The notes: generated by a model from the letters alone, not told the origin. Shown: positions 1 through 11,053, counted from the stretch's first letter. The stretch is 64,000 bases of DNA from Pyrenochaeta sp. MPI-SDFR-AT-0127 (GCA_020747015.1 JAGTJM010000016.1:496001-560000); one strand, 5' to 3'. Numbers and translations are program-made.

Positions 1-36
1 GCCAGGAACCGGATTTTTCAGACAGCCAGATACAGC

Positions 37-1737
37 ATGGCTTCTTCTGCGGACAATGTGGCGCCGGTCGAGAGCAATGGCGCCAAAAGATACGCTGAGA
101 CGCCTTTACGCAGTGAAGAAGGGCCACGAGGAAGTTACAGGTTCAAAAATAAGAGAATGAAAAATGGGCATGCAGAGAGCAGCAAGATTCTCAAAACGAA
201 TGGAACTAACGAGGAGATTTTGTTGGGCGATGTCACAACGCTCATTAAAAAGCTGAACCTTGAAGGAGGCGGAAAAAATGTTTCGGGACAACTACCTGAA
301 CGACTTTCAGAAATCGAGGTCACCATCAAGGAGATATCGTCAACGGGCGATGGTCTTGGCTTCCAGGAAGGTTCAGACTCGGACCAAGTCTATGTCATCC
401 CTTTCACAGCTCCAGGAGACACTGTGACCGCAAAAATCTTCAAGCACTTCGACAAGGAGAAATACAGTATGGCCGACTTTGTCAGAGTTAATACTCCCTC
501 ACCACATCGCGATCAGACACTTGTCAACTGTCCATACTTCGCTAGTTGTTCAGGCTGCCAGTTTCAGATGCTGCCCTATGATTACCAACTGCAGCATAAG
601 AAATCCATAGTCACAAAGGCGTACAAGAACTTCTCAAATCTACCTCCAGAGCTTATCCCCACCATTGGAGACACTATTGGATCACCGTTACAGTATGGAT
701 ACCGCACGAAACTTACGCCGCACTTCGACGGCCCACCAGATGCCCGAAGAAGTGATGGACGCAACGGTATCAAGAGAAGTTTCAAAGAAATGCCTCCAAT
801 TGGCTTCATGAAGAAGGGCACGCGCATAACCATGGACATTGAAGACTGCCCCATTGGCACAGATGCTGTACGTAACGGCAACAAGCGTGAGCGAAAGCGT
901 GTCGCCGATGAGCTCGGCAGGTATAGTAAGGGCGCTACGTTACTATTACGAGAAAGCACGACACGTATTCCAAAAGGCGAGTACGATGCTTCAGCAGAGA
1001 GAGATCCAGATGCAGTGGTCGAGGATAGAGGCGAACATGTGCACCGCAAAATATGCGTCACAGACCCGAACGCGAAGACAACAGAGTACATCGACGACTT
1101 CCAATTCGTCAACCCCGCAGGCTCCTTCTTCCAGAACAATAATAGCATCCTTCCCATCTTCACACAGTACATTCGCGAGCACATTATACCTTCCGACAAG
1201 AATCACAAAATCACGCACCTCATTGATGCCTACTCCGGCTCTGGCTTGTTTACCATTACCCTCTCTTCTCTGTTCAAGAGCTCCCTCGGTATCGACATAA
1301 GTTCATCGAGCATACAGAGCGCAACAACAAATGCGCAACTCAACAATCTTTCCGAGTCATCAACGCGTTTCATTGCCGCTGATGCTTCGCATCTCTTCGC
1401 CAGTATAAACTCGCCTGCGGACGAAACCGTGGTTATGATTGACCCGCCGCGGAAGGGCTGCGATGAATCATTCCTGCGGCAACTCGTACAGTACGGGCCA
1501 GCACGCGTTGTGTATGTGAGCTGTAATGTACACACGCAGGCACGGGACATCGGCATATTGGTTGGTGGTATGACTGGTGTGGATGGTGGGTGTGGGACAA
1601 GCCAAGGCTGCTATGAGATTGAGAGTCTGAGGGGTTTCGACTTCTTCCCTCAAACGGGACATGTGGAGGGTGTTGCAGTGCTATCAAGGAAGGCCAAGCC
1701 AGAAAACGGAGAAGCCCCAGCCTCAAAAGAGGAGTAG
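37..1737 (+). CDS. TRM2: tRNA (uracil-5-)-methyltransferase TRM2
   Basis: This intronless gene encodes 566 aa. It belongs to the SAM-dependent RNA m5U methyltransferase family (TrmA/RlmD/Trm2), which makes m5U54 in the T-loop of tRNA. A TRAM-like segment lies around residues 90-150. The SAM-binding motif I is DAYSGSGLF near residue 395, followed by the IDPPRKGC motif and VYVSCN with the catalytic Cys at about 496. The C-terminal Glu-containing signature (GHVEGVAVL) closes the domain. Four Cys (165, 171, 174 and 271) are spaced C-x5-C-x2-C...C, as in the Fe-S-bearing bacterial RlmD. The first ATG in the frame is used. The N-terminal 80 residues are basic and low complexity and could be a nuclear or mitochondrial targeting region. 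The gene is convergent with ARP3. The family call is secure; the exact target base is inferred from family knowledge. Confidence 0.93.
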   Translation: MASSADNVAPVESNGAKRYAETPLRSEEGPRGSYRFKNKRMKNGHAESSKILKTNGTNEEILLGDVTTLIKKLNLEGGGKNVSGQLPERLSEIEVTIKEISSTGDGLGFQEGSDSDQVYVIPFTAPGDTVTAKIFKHFDKEKYSMADFVRVNTPSPHRDQTLVNCPYFASCSGCQFQMLPYDYQLQHKKSIVTKAYKNFSNLPPELIPTIGDTIGSPLQYGYRTKLTPHFDGPPDARRSDGRNGIKRSFKEMPPIGFMKKGTRITMDIEDCPIGTDAVRNGNKRERKRVADELGRYSKGATLLLRESTTRIPKGEYDASAERDPDAVVEDRGEHVHRKICVTDPNAKTTEYIDDFQFVNPAGSFFQNNNSILPIFTQYIREHIIPSDKNHKITHLIDAYSGSGLFTITLSSLFKSSLGIDISSSSIQSATTNAQLNNLSESSTRFIAADASHLFASINSPADETVVMIDPPRKGCDESFLRQLVQYGPARVVYVSCNVHTQARDIGILVGGMTGVDGGCGTSQGCYEIESLRGFDFFPQTGHVEGVAVLSRKAKPENGEAPASKEE

Positions 1738-1957
1738 AGGGAGCAGAATGGCGAGCGTTATTACACTTGCATAAGACCATCTTCGAGACTCTGTGTAAAA
1801 TTAGAGAAAGTTTGGTAACATTGCAACACAGATGAATAGCTTTGAAGTTGATGGATTGCCCTCTCGTTCTTGAATTTTGGTGCCATATCTCACGCTCGCT
1901 CTACAAGCCACGTCAACATTTACTACTACTGCCACCGTGTTTACACTATAGCACTGC

Positions 1958-3498
1958 TTACGTACTGCCGGGACCACCCAGGAGTGCGAAACGACGAACA
2001 ATGCTGGGACCAATCTCATCATACTCGGCCTTCGTGTGGCAGTAGCTCTTAAATTCAGGAGTTTGACCCAGCAAGCTGCCTCCAAACCACGGGCCGTGCC
2101 TTTGCCTCTTATGTGTGATGACCTGTACATCCAGACCACCGCTCTTTGCACCTCCACTCCTGGCTTCTGAAGCCTTGATCCTTGCATCTACCATGTGCCT
2201 GATATCGCGCTGTAAACGTCGACCAAAGTCTTTGTACAGCGTTGAACCACCTGAAAGCACAATGTTCTTATACAACCCTCTGCGCACATCAATGGGTGAG
2301 GATTGGATAACATTGTCGACAATGGTGGGCAGCGGAGTCAGGAAATCTGACGAGTAGATCTCTGGATTGAAGAAGATCTCTGGTGCGAGAAAGCGCTCGT
2401 AGCCTACATCGACCGTCGCCGTCTTGCCATTCGCGTAGTTGACCGTATGTTTCTTGAATCGGTCGTCCGACTCACGATCGAAGCGCGCAAACTCCTTCAC
2501 GATATCTGGACATACGTAGCAGTATTCCTCCTTGATGCGCTCGGCGGTCTGAAGGGACGAGTCTGGCTCTCCACGCTCTCGGAGAAGCGACTGTACAAAG
2601 TTGGTAATGTCGCGACCTGCAATCGGAACGCTCTTAATCGAACTGCCAATAACGTAACCTTCAGCGACAGGAATGACATGGGTAACACCCGCTCCCGAAT
2701 CGATTACGGTACCAGTCAGAGACCGATCTTGAACCTTAGAGCTTGTCCATGAGGCAGCGAGGGCAAGAACGGCTTGTACGGCGATGTATAGACCAGCGAC
2801 ATTGAAGGATTCGAACATGATTTCGGCCGTAGCTTCACGGTTCTCTGGGGGGTTTAATGGCTTGTCAAAGTCAGTATCGTGACACAACCTATGAAAATGT
2901 AGAGCTTACAGGCTCGGTGAGGAGGAAGTGGTGGTCTTCCGGTTCGACTCTCAGATACTTGAATATTGAGTTGGACCAGAAGCGTTCCATGAGATCCTGG
3001 CAGATGTTAGTATGCCTTGGCCTCCAAACCAAACACACTATATCTTACCCAGTTGTCTATTTGACCATGTCTGATGGGGTAGTTGATGCCATATCCCGTG
3101 CCTGCCGCTGCCGCGAGGGCCTCGTCACCAATAAAGAAGTCTAAGTCTTCAGTGCCTCGTTTCCCCGACAGATGCCCGCTAGGTCCAGCTCCACCGGTCA
3201 AGAATGAAGGTTTGTTTGCAACCGCTGGGCGGCCAGAGCCGGAGCCGCCGCTACCGCCTGTTGGGCCTTTGGTTGCGATCGCAGTGGGGAAGACGAAGGA
3301 GGGGGAGTCGTTTCCGGCGAAACCTAAGGATTTGTTACTACTATGGGTAGATCTGACTGCGTTTATAGTTGAAGCATACCAAGTTTCGAGTATCCCGTAC
3401 CGCTACATGCCAGCGTCAGTACTCAATCGCAATGTGGGTGCCCGCAGGCAGTTGGGAGCTTACTTGTCCATGACAACGGCAGGGGTTTGGGACGCCAT
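1958..3498 (-). CDS. ARP3: Actin-related protein 3 (Arp2/3 complex subunit)
   Basis: Arp3 is one of the two actin-like subunits of the Arp2/3 complex, which nucleates branched actin at endocytic patches. I read five exons: 3498-3464, 3402-3380, 3323-3049, 2996-2910 and 2860-1958. They sum to 1323 nt, giving 440 aa, the usual Arp3 length. The N-terminus reads MASQTPAVVMDNGTGYSKLG after splicing, which is the family signature. Later come GTVIDSGAGVTHVIP (phosphate-loop 2 region), the KEEYCYV segment and VLSGGSTLYKDF. The C-terminus (WFGGSLLG...FKSYCHTKAEYDEIGPSIVRRF) is typical of Arp3, not actin or Arp2. Exon 2 is only 23 nt. Upstream lies a divergent promoter shared with the taspase-like gene. 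Confidence 0.95.
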
Positions 3499-4348
3499 CT
3501 TCGCTACTGCTTGCCAAGCTATTCAAATGCAAGAAGCAGCTCAGGTACCCGTGTGTAGGGGAAAGTATGCGCAAATTGGGTACGGGTGTGGGCTCGTCAG
3601 AGAAGTGGGATGGCGGAGGTTGGTGGTTGTTGGCTGCTCTCGAATCAGGCACCGCCCCGCTCCGCCCTTGGCAGCGGAAATGAGATCAGATGGCGGGGAA
3701 GTTGGATATGCTCAAGCTCACAGCAGAAGTGTAGACATGCTCGCTCTTTCCTCCTTGTGACTGGTGTGCCTACTATCCTGAGACGATATGAGGTCATGGG
3801 TTATGACGTTCCCTACCACCACGCGGTCTATGCTGGTTGAGAGGAAGGAGCACTTCACCATTGAATTCCAACTTTGCTACTGACATATCTCTCACTCATA
3901 CCAATCCTACAGCGGTTACCGAGCACCTCACCCACTCTAATTGCTCACACCCAGCTCTTCAAACTCTTTCATCATATCCTCTGCGATTGTCATTCATTTA
4001 CTATTCTTCGTCTCCCCGTCCTCAACCTCAGTTTTCCTCACATCCGTCCCTAATACCCTTTCTTCTATTCCGATCACGAATTGGCATTTATACACCGCCC
4101 TGAGCAAACGGTCCGTCACCTACAGCCACTTCTCGATCTTTACAACCCACTAAATCTTCTCACGGTCATTTACCCACCCTAGTAGGGAATTTCAATTCTC
4201 ACTTGCTGGATTGAGACTCCAAAGCTACGACCAGCCATCACTCCTATTGCGATCAGATCTGGTAATTGAACTATTGTCCCATACTAAGCTGGATAAAATT
4301 GGTCCGCGATTTCGCGACCTCTGCCGACGCCTCTCGACATCCAAGGGC
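3499..4348. promoter_or_regulatory. Divergent intergenic region, ARP3 / taspase-like gene
   Basis: These 850 bases separate two divergently transcribed genes. CT-rich stretches around 3890-4170 are the sort of pyrimidine-rich leader often seen before fungal start codons. I see no convincing gene here. The frame of the taspase gene stays open upstream to an ATG at 4211, so part of this stretch could be coding if that start is used. Confidence 0.5.
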
Positions 4349-6442
4349 ATGTCGACTCTTTCTCCTCAATACTCGACCACGGATGGTGCCTTTCCTGTTG
4401 ACTCACATGCACGCAAAGCAACGCATAGCCCGCCCAACGATGACGTATGTTGTATATATGTCCACGCTGGTGCTGGGTACCACAGTCACCAGAACGAGAA
4501 GATCCACCTCGAAGCGTGTAATGAGTACGTAACTTCACTACCATGCCTTTCGAGTTTATACGATCCCATACATACTGATACTTGGTTAGTGCTGCACAAC
4601 TAGGCATGTTGATCCTTAGGAATGGAGGATCAGCGCTAGATGCTGTTGAGGCAGCCATTAAAGTGCTCGAAGACCGAGAGATTACCAATGCTGGATATGG
4701 GAGTAACCTGGCCATGGATGGTGTCGTTGAGTGTGATGCCTCCATTGTCGACCATTATGGGCGCAGTGGGGCTGTTGGCGCCGTTGCCCGTACGTCCGCC
4801 GTTGCAATCCATTGTTCAAAATTGCTAACATGTATACTCAGAGATCAAGAATCCTATTGCGCTCGCACGCATGGTTCACGATCATTCCATGACTGCCTTA
4901 ACTCTACGTCGCGTCCCACCAAACCTCTTGGTCGCTCAAGGTGCCACTGAATTTGCTGCGGAGATGGGAATGCCCATTCTCCCACATGATGCGCTTATCT
5001 CTCCAGCTGCAAAAGAGCGCTGGCTTCGGTGGCGTTCAGACTTAAAGTCTGCCGAGCGAAAGTCCAAGAAGGCTGGTACGCATCCATCCTGCTGGAGGGT
5101 GAGGAACGATATTGCGCCCGAGGACGAATTGGTTCAAAATCGGATGCGAGAACAGCATACACTGAACATGCTACGCGGCTATCCATCACTACTACAAACA
5201 CCCTCGCCAGAGCCTTCTATTAATTCTCCGAACCATCAAGGAGAGGACCACTCAAACACTCTTTCTGATCCCTCACTGACCCAGTCGGGACCATTTTCAG
5301 ATTCTTGGCCCAGTGATGAGCGAATTGATACCCCAGATATGTCCAAACAGTCTCCAGTGACCAATTTCATGCGACCTCATACAACGGCGGAATCTTCTCG
5401 CAATGCTTTCATCAACAGCACACAGAAGGTGCCTACCATAAATCAGTCCCGCGTAGGCAATGCGTCGCCGGTTGCTGCACCTGATTGCATAGTGGAAGAT
5501 GTGCGTATGGAAGATATATGCCATGAATCAATACATCCTGTGTCAGCACGCGAGTCTTGGGGTGATGGTTCAGGTGAGGAGTCAGATTCAGCCTTGACTT
5601 TGCAGTCGAGGAGGGCAGATGCTGTGCATGCAATAGCAACAGTTGCTGCCACCACTCTTTCACCAGACGCGCCAGCCAATGCTACTTCGGAAACATTATC
5701 ACCCTATATGGCGATACCAATGAATCATACCAATAACGCTGCTCCGTCGCTTCCGAGACCCGCTGGCCCATTTCCACTCCAGCATAAGAGGGAGGACCAT
5801 ATCACTGACACTGTTGGTGCAATTGCAGTAGATAGCTGGGGAAACATTGCCTGCGGTGCCTCTTCGGGTGGTATCGGCATGAAATATCGCGGACGCATTG
5901 GCCCCGCAGCTCTCGTTGGTGTTGGTGCCTCTGTCATTCCTATCGACCATGATGATTCTGAGCAAACATGCGTTGCGACTGTTACGAGTGGAACTGGAGA
6001 GCATATGGCAACGACAATGGCCGCTACAGTGTGTGCTGAGCGCCTCTATCAGAGCGTAAAGAAAAGCAGGGGTGGAGACTACATTGAGGTAACCGAGGAT
6101 GAGGCTCTGCGAGCTATGATTGAGAACGAGTTCATGGGTAAGCATAGTCTTGCTTTTAGAATCAAACAACATCATCCTAACACTGTCGAAGGTCATCCTA
6201 GCGTCAAGTACAGTAACTCTGCTGGTGCCATTGGTATTCTAGGCCTCAAGAAGATGCGTGCTGGCATGTTGCTCTACTACGGTCACAACACAGACTCATT
6301 TGCCATTGCTTCCATGTCCTCGGACGAGGACCGGCCAGTCTGCTCAATGTCACGCAGCAGCGGCAACGGTCAGATTGCTCAAGGCGGCCGTATGATATCG
6401 ATCAGGCGCCACAAAAGGATCAAGTCGACACCACGTCGATGA
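4349..6442 (+). CDS. Taspase/asparaginase-2 family Ntn hydrolase
   Basis: This is a threonine-nucleophile hydrolase of the asparaginase-2 family, closest in architecture to threonine aspartase (taspase 1). Exons are 4349-4524, 4590-4789 and 4842-6442, giving 658 aa. A further 54-nt segment, 6138-6191, has intron features (GTAAGC, CTAAC, AAG) but is a multiple of three, so the frame is open either way. Family marks are VHAGAG (His at 39), the LEACN...GGSALDAVEAAI block, TNAGYGSNL, the GAVGAVA...IKNP block, and the autoprocessing site D/TVGAIAVD, which puts the nucleophile at about Thr449. GGIGMKYRGRIG and CVATVTSGTGE follow. Between the two subunits lie about 210 Ser/Pro/Thr-rich residues with no recognisable domain. 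An ATG at 4211 would add 46 residues. Substrate is unknown. Confidence 0.85.
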
Positions 6443-6780
6443 ACGCAACGTAGAAATGATCGAAATGTGAAGTTCACCAATCTAACTAAAGCGGTCCACA
6501 ACCACATCCTACAGGCTACCAACACCAGACTTTTGTAAGAGCTACTGGTCCTTAATGTTCACTTCATATGTACTTATGGGTGCATAGCGAGCATCAACCG
6601 TGTTATACCTTGACATGGCGACCTTACCTTTCTAATGTATTCTTGAATTGGTCTGAGCAACATTACATGTTTGACCTATACGAGTACCGAGTCAACGAGA
6701 GATGAATGAAGAAAGAATGCAGGAAGTAGGGGAACAAACACAGTGGTGATGACCAATGAAGGTCGTCATTTAGCGCGTTG
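6443..6780. other. Convergent intergenic region
   Basis: These 338 bases lie between two 3' ends. They presumably hold the 3' UTRs and polyadenylation signals of the taspase-like and aldolase genes. I see no gene. Confidence 0.5.
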
Positions 6781-7797
6781 TTACTTTCCATCATAACCCT
6801 TTACACTCGTATCCCCACTTCCGGCTGTTGAACCGTTGGCCACCGTAAGTGACTGTGCGAAAGCTGCCGTGATGCCCATCTGATCCGTCAATATACTAAT
6901 GAAATCGAAACCCCTCTCAGCATACCCCCTTGCCTGCTCGCCACTGTTGCAGTAAATCCCCACTTTCTTTCCTTCGGCATGGGCCGCTTCCTTGATCTTT
7001 TCAATTGCCTCTTCCAATTCTTTATGCATTTGCCCCAAGATCGGCCGTCCAATATTATTCCCCAGATCAAACGGTCCAATGAGCAAACAATCCACGCCTG
7101 GGATAGCGGCTATTTCACGGACATGCTCTAAAGCGGAGGCAGTCTCTATCTGCACAATTGTAAGAAGAGAGTCGTTTGCATTTTGCAGGTAGTAGGTCAA
7201 GGCTTCGTCGTTGAAGCATTGCAACGAGAATGGAGAGCCGAAGCCGCGATTTCCTACTGGAGGGAACTTGGCGGATAGCACGAGGCGCTGGGCATCAGCA
7301 ACGGTGTAGATAAGAGGGACAATTATGCCATGAGCGCCGGCGTCGAGAGCCCCTGCGAAATGTCAGTTCTTGGAAGAGTGTATACGGAGCTCAACTCTTC
7401 GCAGAGCTTTCAGTGGCGTTCTTCGATGGAAGGGAAAGCATACGCTTGACCATCCAGGCTTCATTCGCAGCTATGCGGACAATTGGACTAACGCCTTCTT
7501 TTGCTATGGCCACGACTGCCTCGTGCATTTCGCCATCTGCTCTTGATAAGCAGAGTTTCTTTAGCGTTATAATAATGTTGCAATACCATCGATGTTGCCA
7601 TGTTCGGTGTCAACGCAAATCCAGTCAACGCCCGAACGAGCAATTGCCCGAGCATGATTAGTTCCCGGTAGCATCTGTATGGTTTGTCAGTACTAGATGC
7701 AGGTCAGATTCAAGCTTCATACCTGCCATCCTCCGAAACTCGGGCCACCTTTCTTGAGGGCTTTGTATACTCTGCTCTTTTCTTGGAGGGTATTCAT
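6781..7797 (-). CDS. HpcH/HpaI aldolase-citrate lyase family protein
   Basis: This is a class II, metal-dependent aldolase-like TIM barrel of the HpaI family, which cleaves 4-hydroxy-2-oxo acids such as 2,4-dihydroxyhept-2-ene-1,7-dioate to pyruvate plus an aldehyde. Four exons (7797-7723, 7674-7587, 7536-7444, 7352-6781) give 275 aa, a normal length. Family signatures are GGWQ-MLPGTNHARAIARSG, the VDTEHGNIDD active-site loop, GAHGIIVPLIYT, the metal-ligand Glu in IVQIETASALEH, and LLIGPFDLGNNIG. The natural substrate in fungi is not known from sequence. It shares orientation with the glutaredoxin-like gene upstream but is 376 bases away. Confidence 0.88.
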
Positions 7798-8173
7798 GTT
7801 TCTGGAAGTGGACTTGGGTCGAATGCAGAACAAAGATGATTTGATGGAAGAAGAGAAGCAACTCGGATTGGTTCTTGTTGCTGTTCTTGGGAGTATAGCT
7901 CTGGGTAATTGCAAAGCCATGGTATCTTTCGGGGGACACTCGCGTACCCCTCATCTGTAGCTATGGAGCTACCCCACACCTGACGCGCTAACCGAGTACT
8001 TCTTCCTTCATGTGCGGCTCTGCACCGGATATAATTCGCTTATAAGTGCCGGGTTGCCAGATACAGCAATTCCAGATATGGTTCTCAAATTGGTTATGTG
8101 CAAGTGACCAAGAGGGATATTGCAAATACTAGGGGGGACAAACACTGCGCCGAGTTTTCCAGGAATTGACAGC
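7798..8173. other. Intergenic region between two minus-strand genes
   Basis: These 376 bases contain the promoter of the HpaI-type gene and the 3' UTR of the glutaredoxin-like gene. I see no gene or repeat. Confidence 0.5.
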
Positions 8174-8538
8174 CTAACGTCTCTCGGCCTCATCCATCAG
8201 CTTCAGAACATCTTCTTCCTTGAAGCGATGCATGAGCTTAAGCGATGAAGTCGTGGTCTCTGCCACTTCCGCTTTATCTATGTGGATCTGTTTGATCAAT
8301 TAGGTACTCTCCGGATACTACAAATACTCTGATTGGAACTTACAACTGGAGTATCGAATTCATAGACCCCTCTCCACTTCTCCTGCCCTGGCTCCATTAC
8401 ATCAATCTCACGATATTCTAGTGGCCTTTTCGCCTTGACATTCTGGACAACCGCCTTTGCGGTGTCGCATAGCCCACATGGGCTTCGAGTGAAAAAGGTG
8501 ATCCTACAATCAAGGAGACGAGATGTAGCACGGAACAT
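8174..8538 (-). CDS. Glutaredoxin-like protein (YDR286C/DUF836 type)
   Basis: This is a small thioredoxin-fold protein of 102 aa in two exons, 8538-8344 and 8287-8174. The ITFFTRSPCGLCDTAK segment contains a CxxC pair (Cys21, Cys24) in the position of a glutaredoxin active site. The EYREIDVMEPGQ...YEFDTPVIHI stretch carries the cis-Pro (DTPV) expected before the last strands. It matches the glutaredoxin-like DUF836 family, found in fungi, plants and bacteria. The biochemical role of this subgroup is uncertain; a mitochondrial location is possible given the Arg-containing, Asp-poor first ten residues. It is divergent from the CHORD gene, with 252 bases between the starts. Confidence 0.85.
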
Positions 8539-8790
8539 TCTGAGCGAATGCAGGACGGAGCAGGAAGAGGACAGTATTGAGCGAATAGGCGGGCGGCTGT
8601 ACGCGTGAACGCGCAGTGGGCACGGCCGCCAAAAACAAGCAAATAAGCTTTCGACGCTAGGACCCTATGACATGCCCGCGAATTCCAGAATATTCGGAGC
8701 TTTGGGATAAATCTGGGGCATACACAACGAAAGACTGCGCGCATTCAATCCACCTTACATTCGTTCAGCTTATGGTTAGATACTTTAGAC

Positions 8791-9868
8791 ATGGCGAAGA
8801 AGTGCGTCCACAAAGGCTGCGGCAAGACTTACGAGGATGAGAACGAGCCCTGTGTGTACCATCCTGGTCCGCCGGTCTTCCATGAGGGGCAGAAAGGTGA
8901 GCATCGAGTCTTAAGCCGCGAAGAATGCAATCTCGGTGCTGACTATGATATGCAGGCTGGAAGTGCTGCAAACCTCGTTTCCTTACCTTTGACGAATTTC
9001 TGGCCATCGAGCCTTGCACAACTGGGAAGCACTCTGACGTAGACGACACACCTGCACCAGAGCCAGCCCAGACACCCGACGTCACCAATGGCACCTCAGT
9101 CAATCTAGGTTCATTAGAGGAGTCTCTACCTGCACCTGCGCCACGTCTACCCACCGCACAAGCCGCACCACGTCCCACAGGTTCGCCTGCCCCACCACCA
9201 GAGTCAGAAGATGATGACCCAAGTGCCGCCCTCAAGGAGGGGATGACCTGTAGGAGAAAGGGCTGTGGACAGACCCACAAAGGAGGCGATCGGTCAGGAG
9301 AAAGCTGTGTCCATCATCCTGGCGCGCCAATTTTCCATGAGGGAAGCAAGGGCTGGACATGCTGCAAAAGGAGAGTGCTGGAGTTTGATCAGTTCATGAA
9401 CATTGAGGGATGCAAGACCAAGGACAGGCATCTGTTTGTTGGTAGTGGCAAGAAAGGCAAGGACGGTGGTGGTGAAGAGAAGCTGGACACTGTCCGGTGA
9501 GTTCCACCAATATCGTTCAAAATACCAACGATCAAGTTTGCTGACAGCAGAACAGACACGACTTCTACCAGACTGCAACATCCGTGGTCGCTTCTCTCTA
9601 CCTCAAAAAGATCGATAAGTCCACCGCCGTCGTCGATTTCCAGACTACACAAGTCGTCCTTGACCTACGGACGACAGATAGTAAACGCTATCAAGCGGAG
9701 TTCCCACTCTTTTCCAATATCAAGCCAGAGGAAAGCAAGTTTAGAATTCTCGGCACAAAGCTTGAGATGACACTTGTGAAGGCTGACGGCGCAAGCTGGC
9801 CAGTCCTAAGAAGCGACGATAAGCCTACTGGTGAGATGATCCAGGTCGGAAGGGCAGGAAGGGCGTAA
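8791..9868 (+). CDS. CHORD and CS domain protein (HSP90 co-chaperone)
   Basis: Three exons (8791-8896, 8956-9496, 9556-9868) give 319 aa. Two CHORD zinc-binding modules are visible: one at residues 4-65 (CVHKGCGKTY...WKCCKPR...FLAIEPCTTGKH) and one at about 150-210 (CRRKGCGQTH...CVHHPG...WTCCKRR...GCKTKDRH). Each carries the full Cys/His set. A Pro/Ala-rich linker separates them. A CS domain (p23-like fold) follows from about residue 220 to 310 (HDFYQTATSVVASLYLKK...FPLFSNIKPEESKFRILGTKLEMTLVKADGASW, quoted in fragments). Family members (RAR1, CHP-1, melusin) bind HSP90 and, in plants, SGT1. The role in fungi is inferred to be co-chaperone work. Confidence 0.93.
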
Positions 9869-10233
9869 ACGGTATGGCGGCACGAACTTGATGAGAAATG
9901 ACCGCTGCATGAACACAGCAAATACAACAACAAATCCACCATATCAAATGTATTTGTCCGTCCCCACACAGATTTGTTGGACGTGATGAAGAGGGGTGCT
10001 TATTAATCATGACGTGCCGCGAACCTAGCTAACTCCGCATTGTTGCAATTCGAGCGCTGGATTACACCACTGATGGTTACTAAACATGTGCTGAACAATA
10101 ACCGAATGAAGGTATAAGATGCTTTAGAACATTCTGTTCCTCTGAGGATCACTAAAGACCAATATCTGTCTTCTGTAACTACTTTAATCATCACGCACAA
10201 CCATCTCAACTACCGCAGGATCCTGTTTGTACA
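9869..10233. other. Intergenic region upstream of the SDR gene
   Basis: These 365 bases lie between two plus-strand genes and should hold a 3' UTR and a promoter. I see no gene in it. Confidence 0.5.
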
Positions 10234-11053
10234 ATGACATCCAAGCTCATCGCTATCGTTGCTGGCGTTGGGCCAGGTACTGGAGCATCAGTAGCGAGGA
10301 AGTTTGCAAAGACATATCCTGTCGTACTTCTTGCCCGAAAACCAGAGAACTTTGAGGACTTGGCCAAAGAGATCAATTCGAGTGGAGGAAAAGCTGTTGG
10401 AATAAGTACTGATGTTGCAGATGCAGCCAGCTTGAAGAATGCTGTTGCGACTATTAAGAAAGAGTTTGGAAATGATGTCGGCGCCGCAGCGGCAATCTTC
10501 AACGCTTCAGGTGGCTTCCTGCGAAAACCTTTCCTCGAGGTTCCTCCTGAGGTGTTTGCCCAGTCTCTCGCTGTCAGCGCAACAGGCGGTATTCTATTCT
10601 CACAATCGTTCCTCCCGCTCTTGCTTAACGGCGTAAAGCAGAATTCGCAGCACCCACCTAGTTTGATCTTCACTGGCGCTACTGCCTCCGTGAAGAGCAA
10701 TGCCCAAATGGCGAGTTTTGCAACTGGCAAGTGGGCATTGCGAGCACTCAGCCAGAGTCTTGCAAGGGAGTTTGGTCCTCAGGGTGTGCATGTTGCGCAT
10801 GCGATTATAGACGGTGTGATTGATATTCCAAGGACGAAGGAATGGTTGAAGGACCTTGGGCCGGAGGCGAAGCTGAGTGCTGATGGGGTAAGTCTTGAAC
10901 GTGTGACTATTGAGCAGTCTCCATCTTCCTGGAAATCTATATGCTAACAGCGTTGTCCTCTAGATTGCAAATGATTACTGGTGGTTACATACGCAGCCCA
11001 AGACGAATTTTACCTGGGAGATTGATCTTAGGCCTGCGGTAGAAAAATGGTAA
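10234..11053 (+). CDS. Short-chain dehydrogenase/reductase with FxxxK in place of YxxxK
   Basis: Two exons (10234-10887, 10964-11053) give 247 aa, the usual SDR length. The N-terminal Rossmann motif reads GVGPGTGASVARKFA, a Gly-rich loop. ISTDVADAAS and FNASGGF match the cofactor-binding D and NxG regions. The active-site Ser lies in LIFTGATAS. The position of the catalytic Tyr-x3-Lys reads FATGK, so Tyr is replaced by Phe while Lys is kept. A subgroup of SDRs with a GF/FAxxK motif and the downstream REFGPQGVHVAH signature is known in fungi and bacteria, so this is probably a family trait and not a lesion. Substrate is unknown. The short last exon encodes the conserved DYWWLHTQP-type end. Confidence 0.88.

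Noticed and set aside
582..1199. 205-codon open frame on the minus strand
   Set aside because: It is entirely antisense to TRM2, whose protein is clearly conserved. The translation has no family features.
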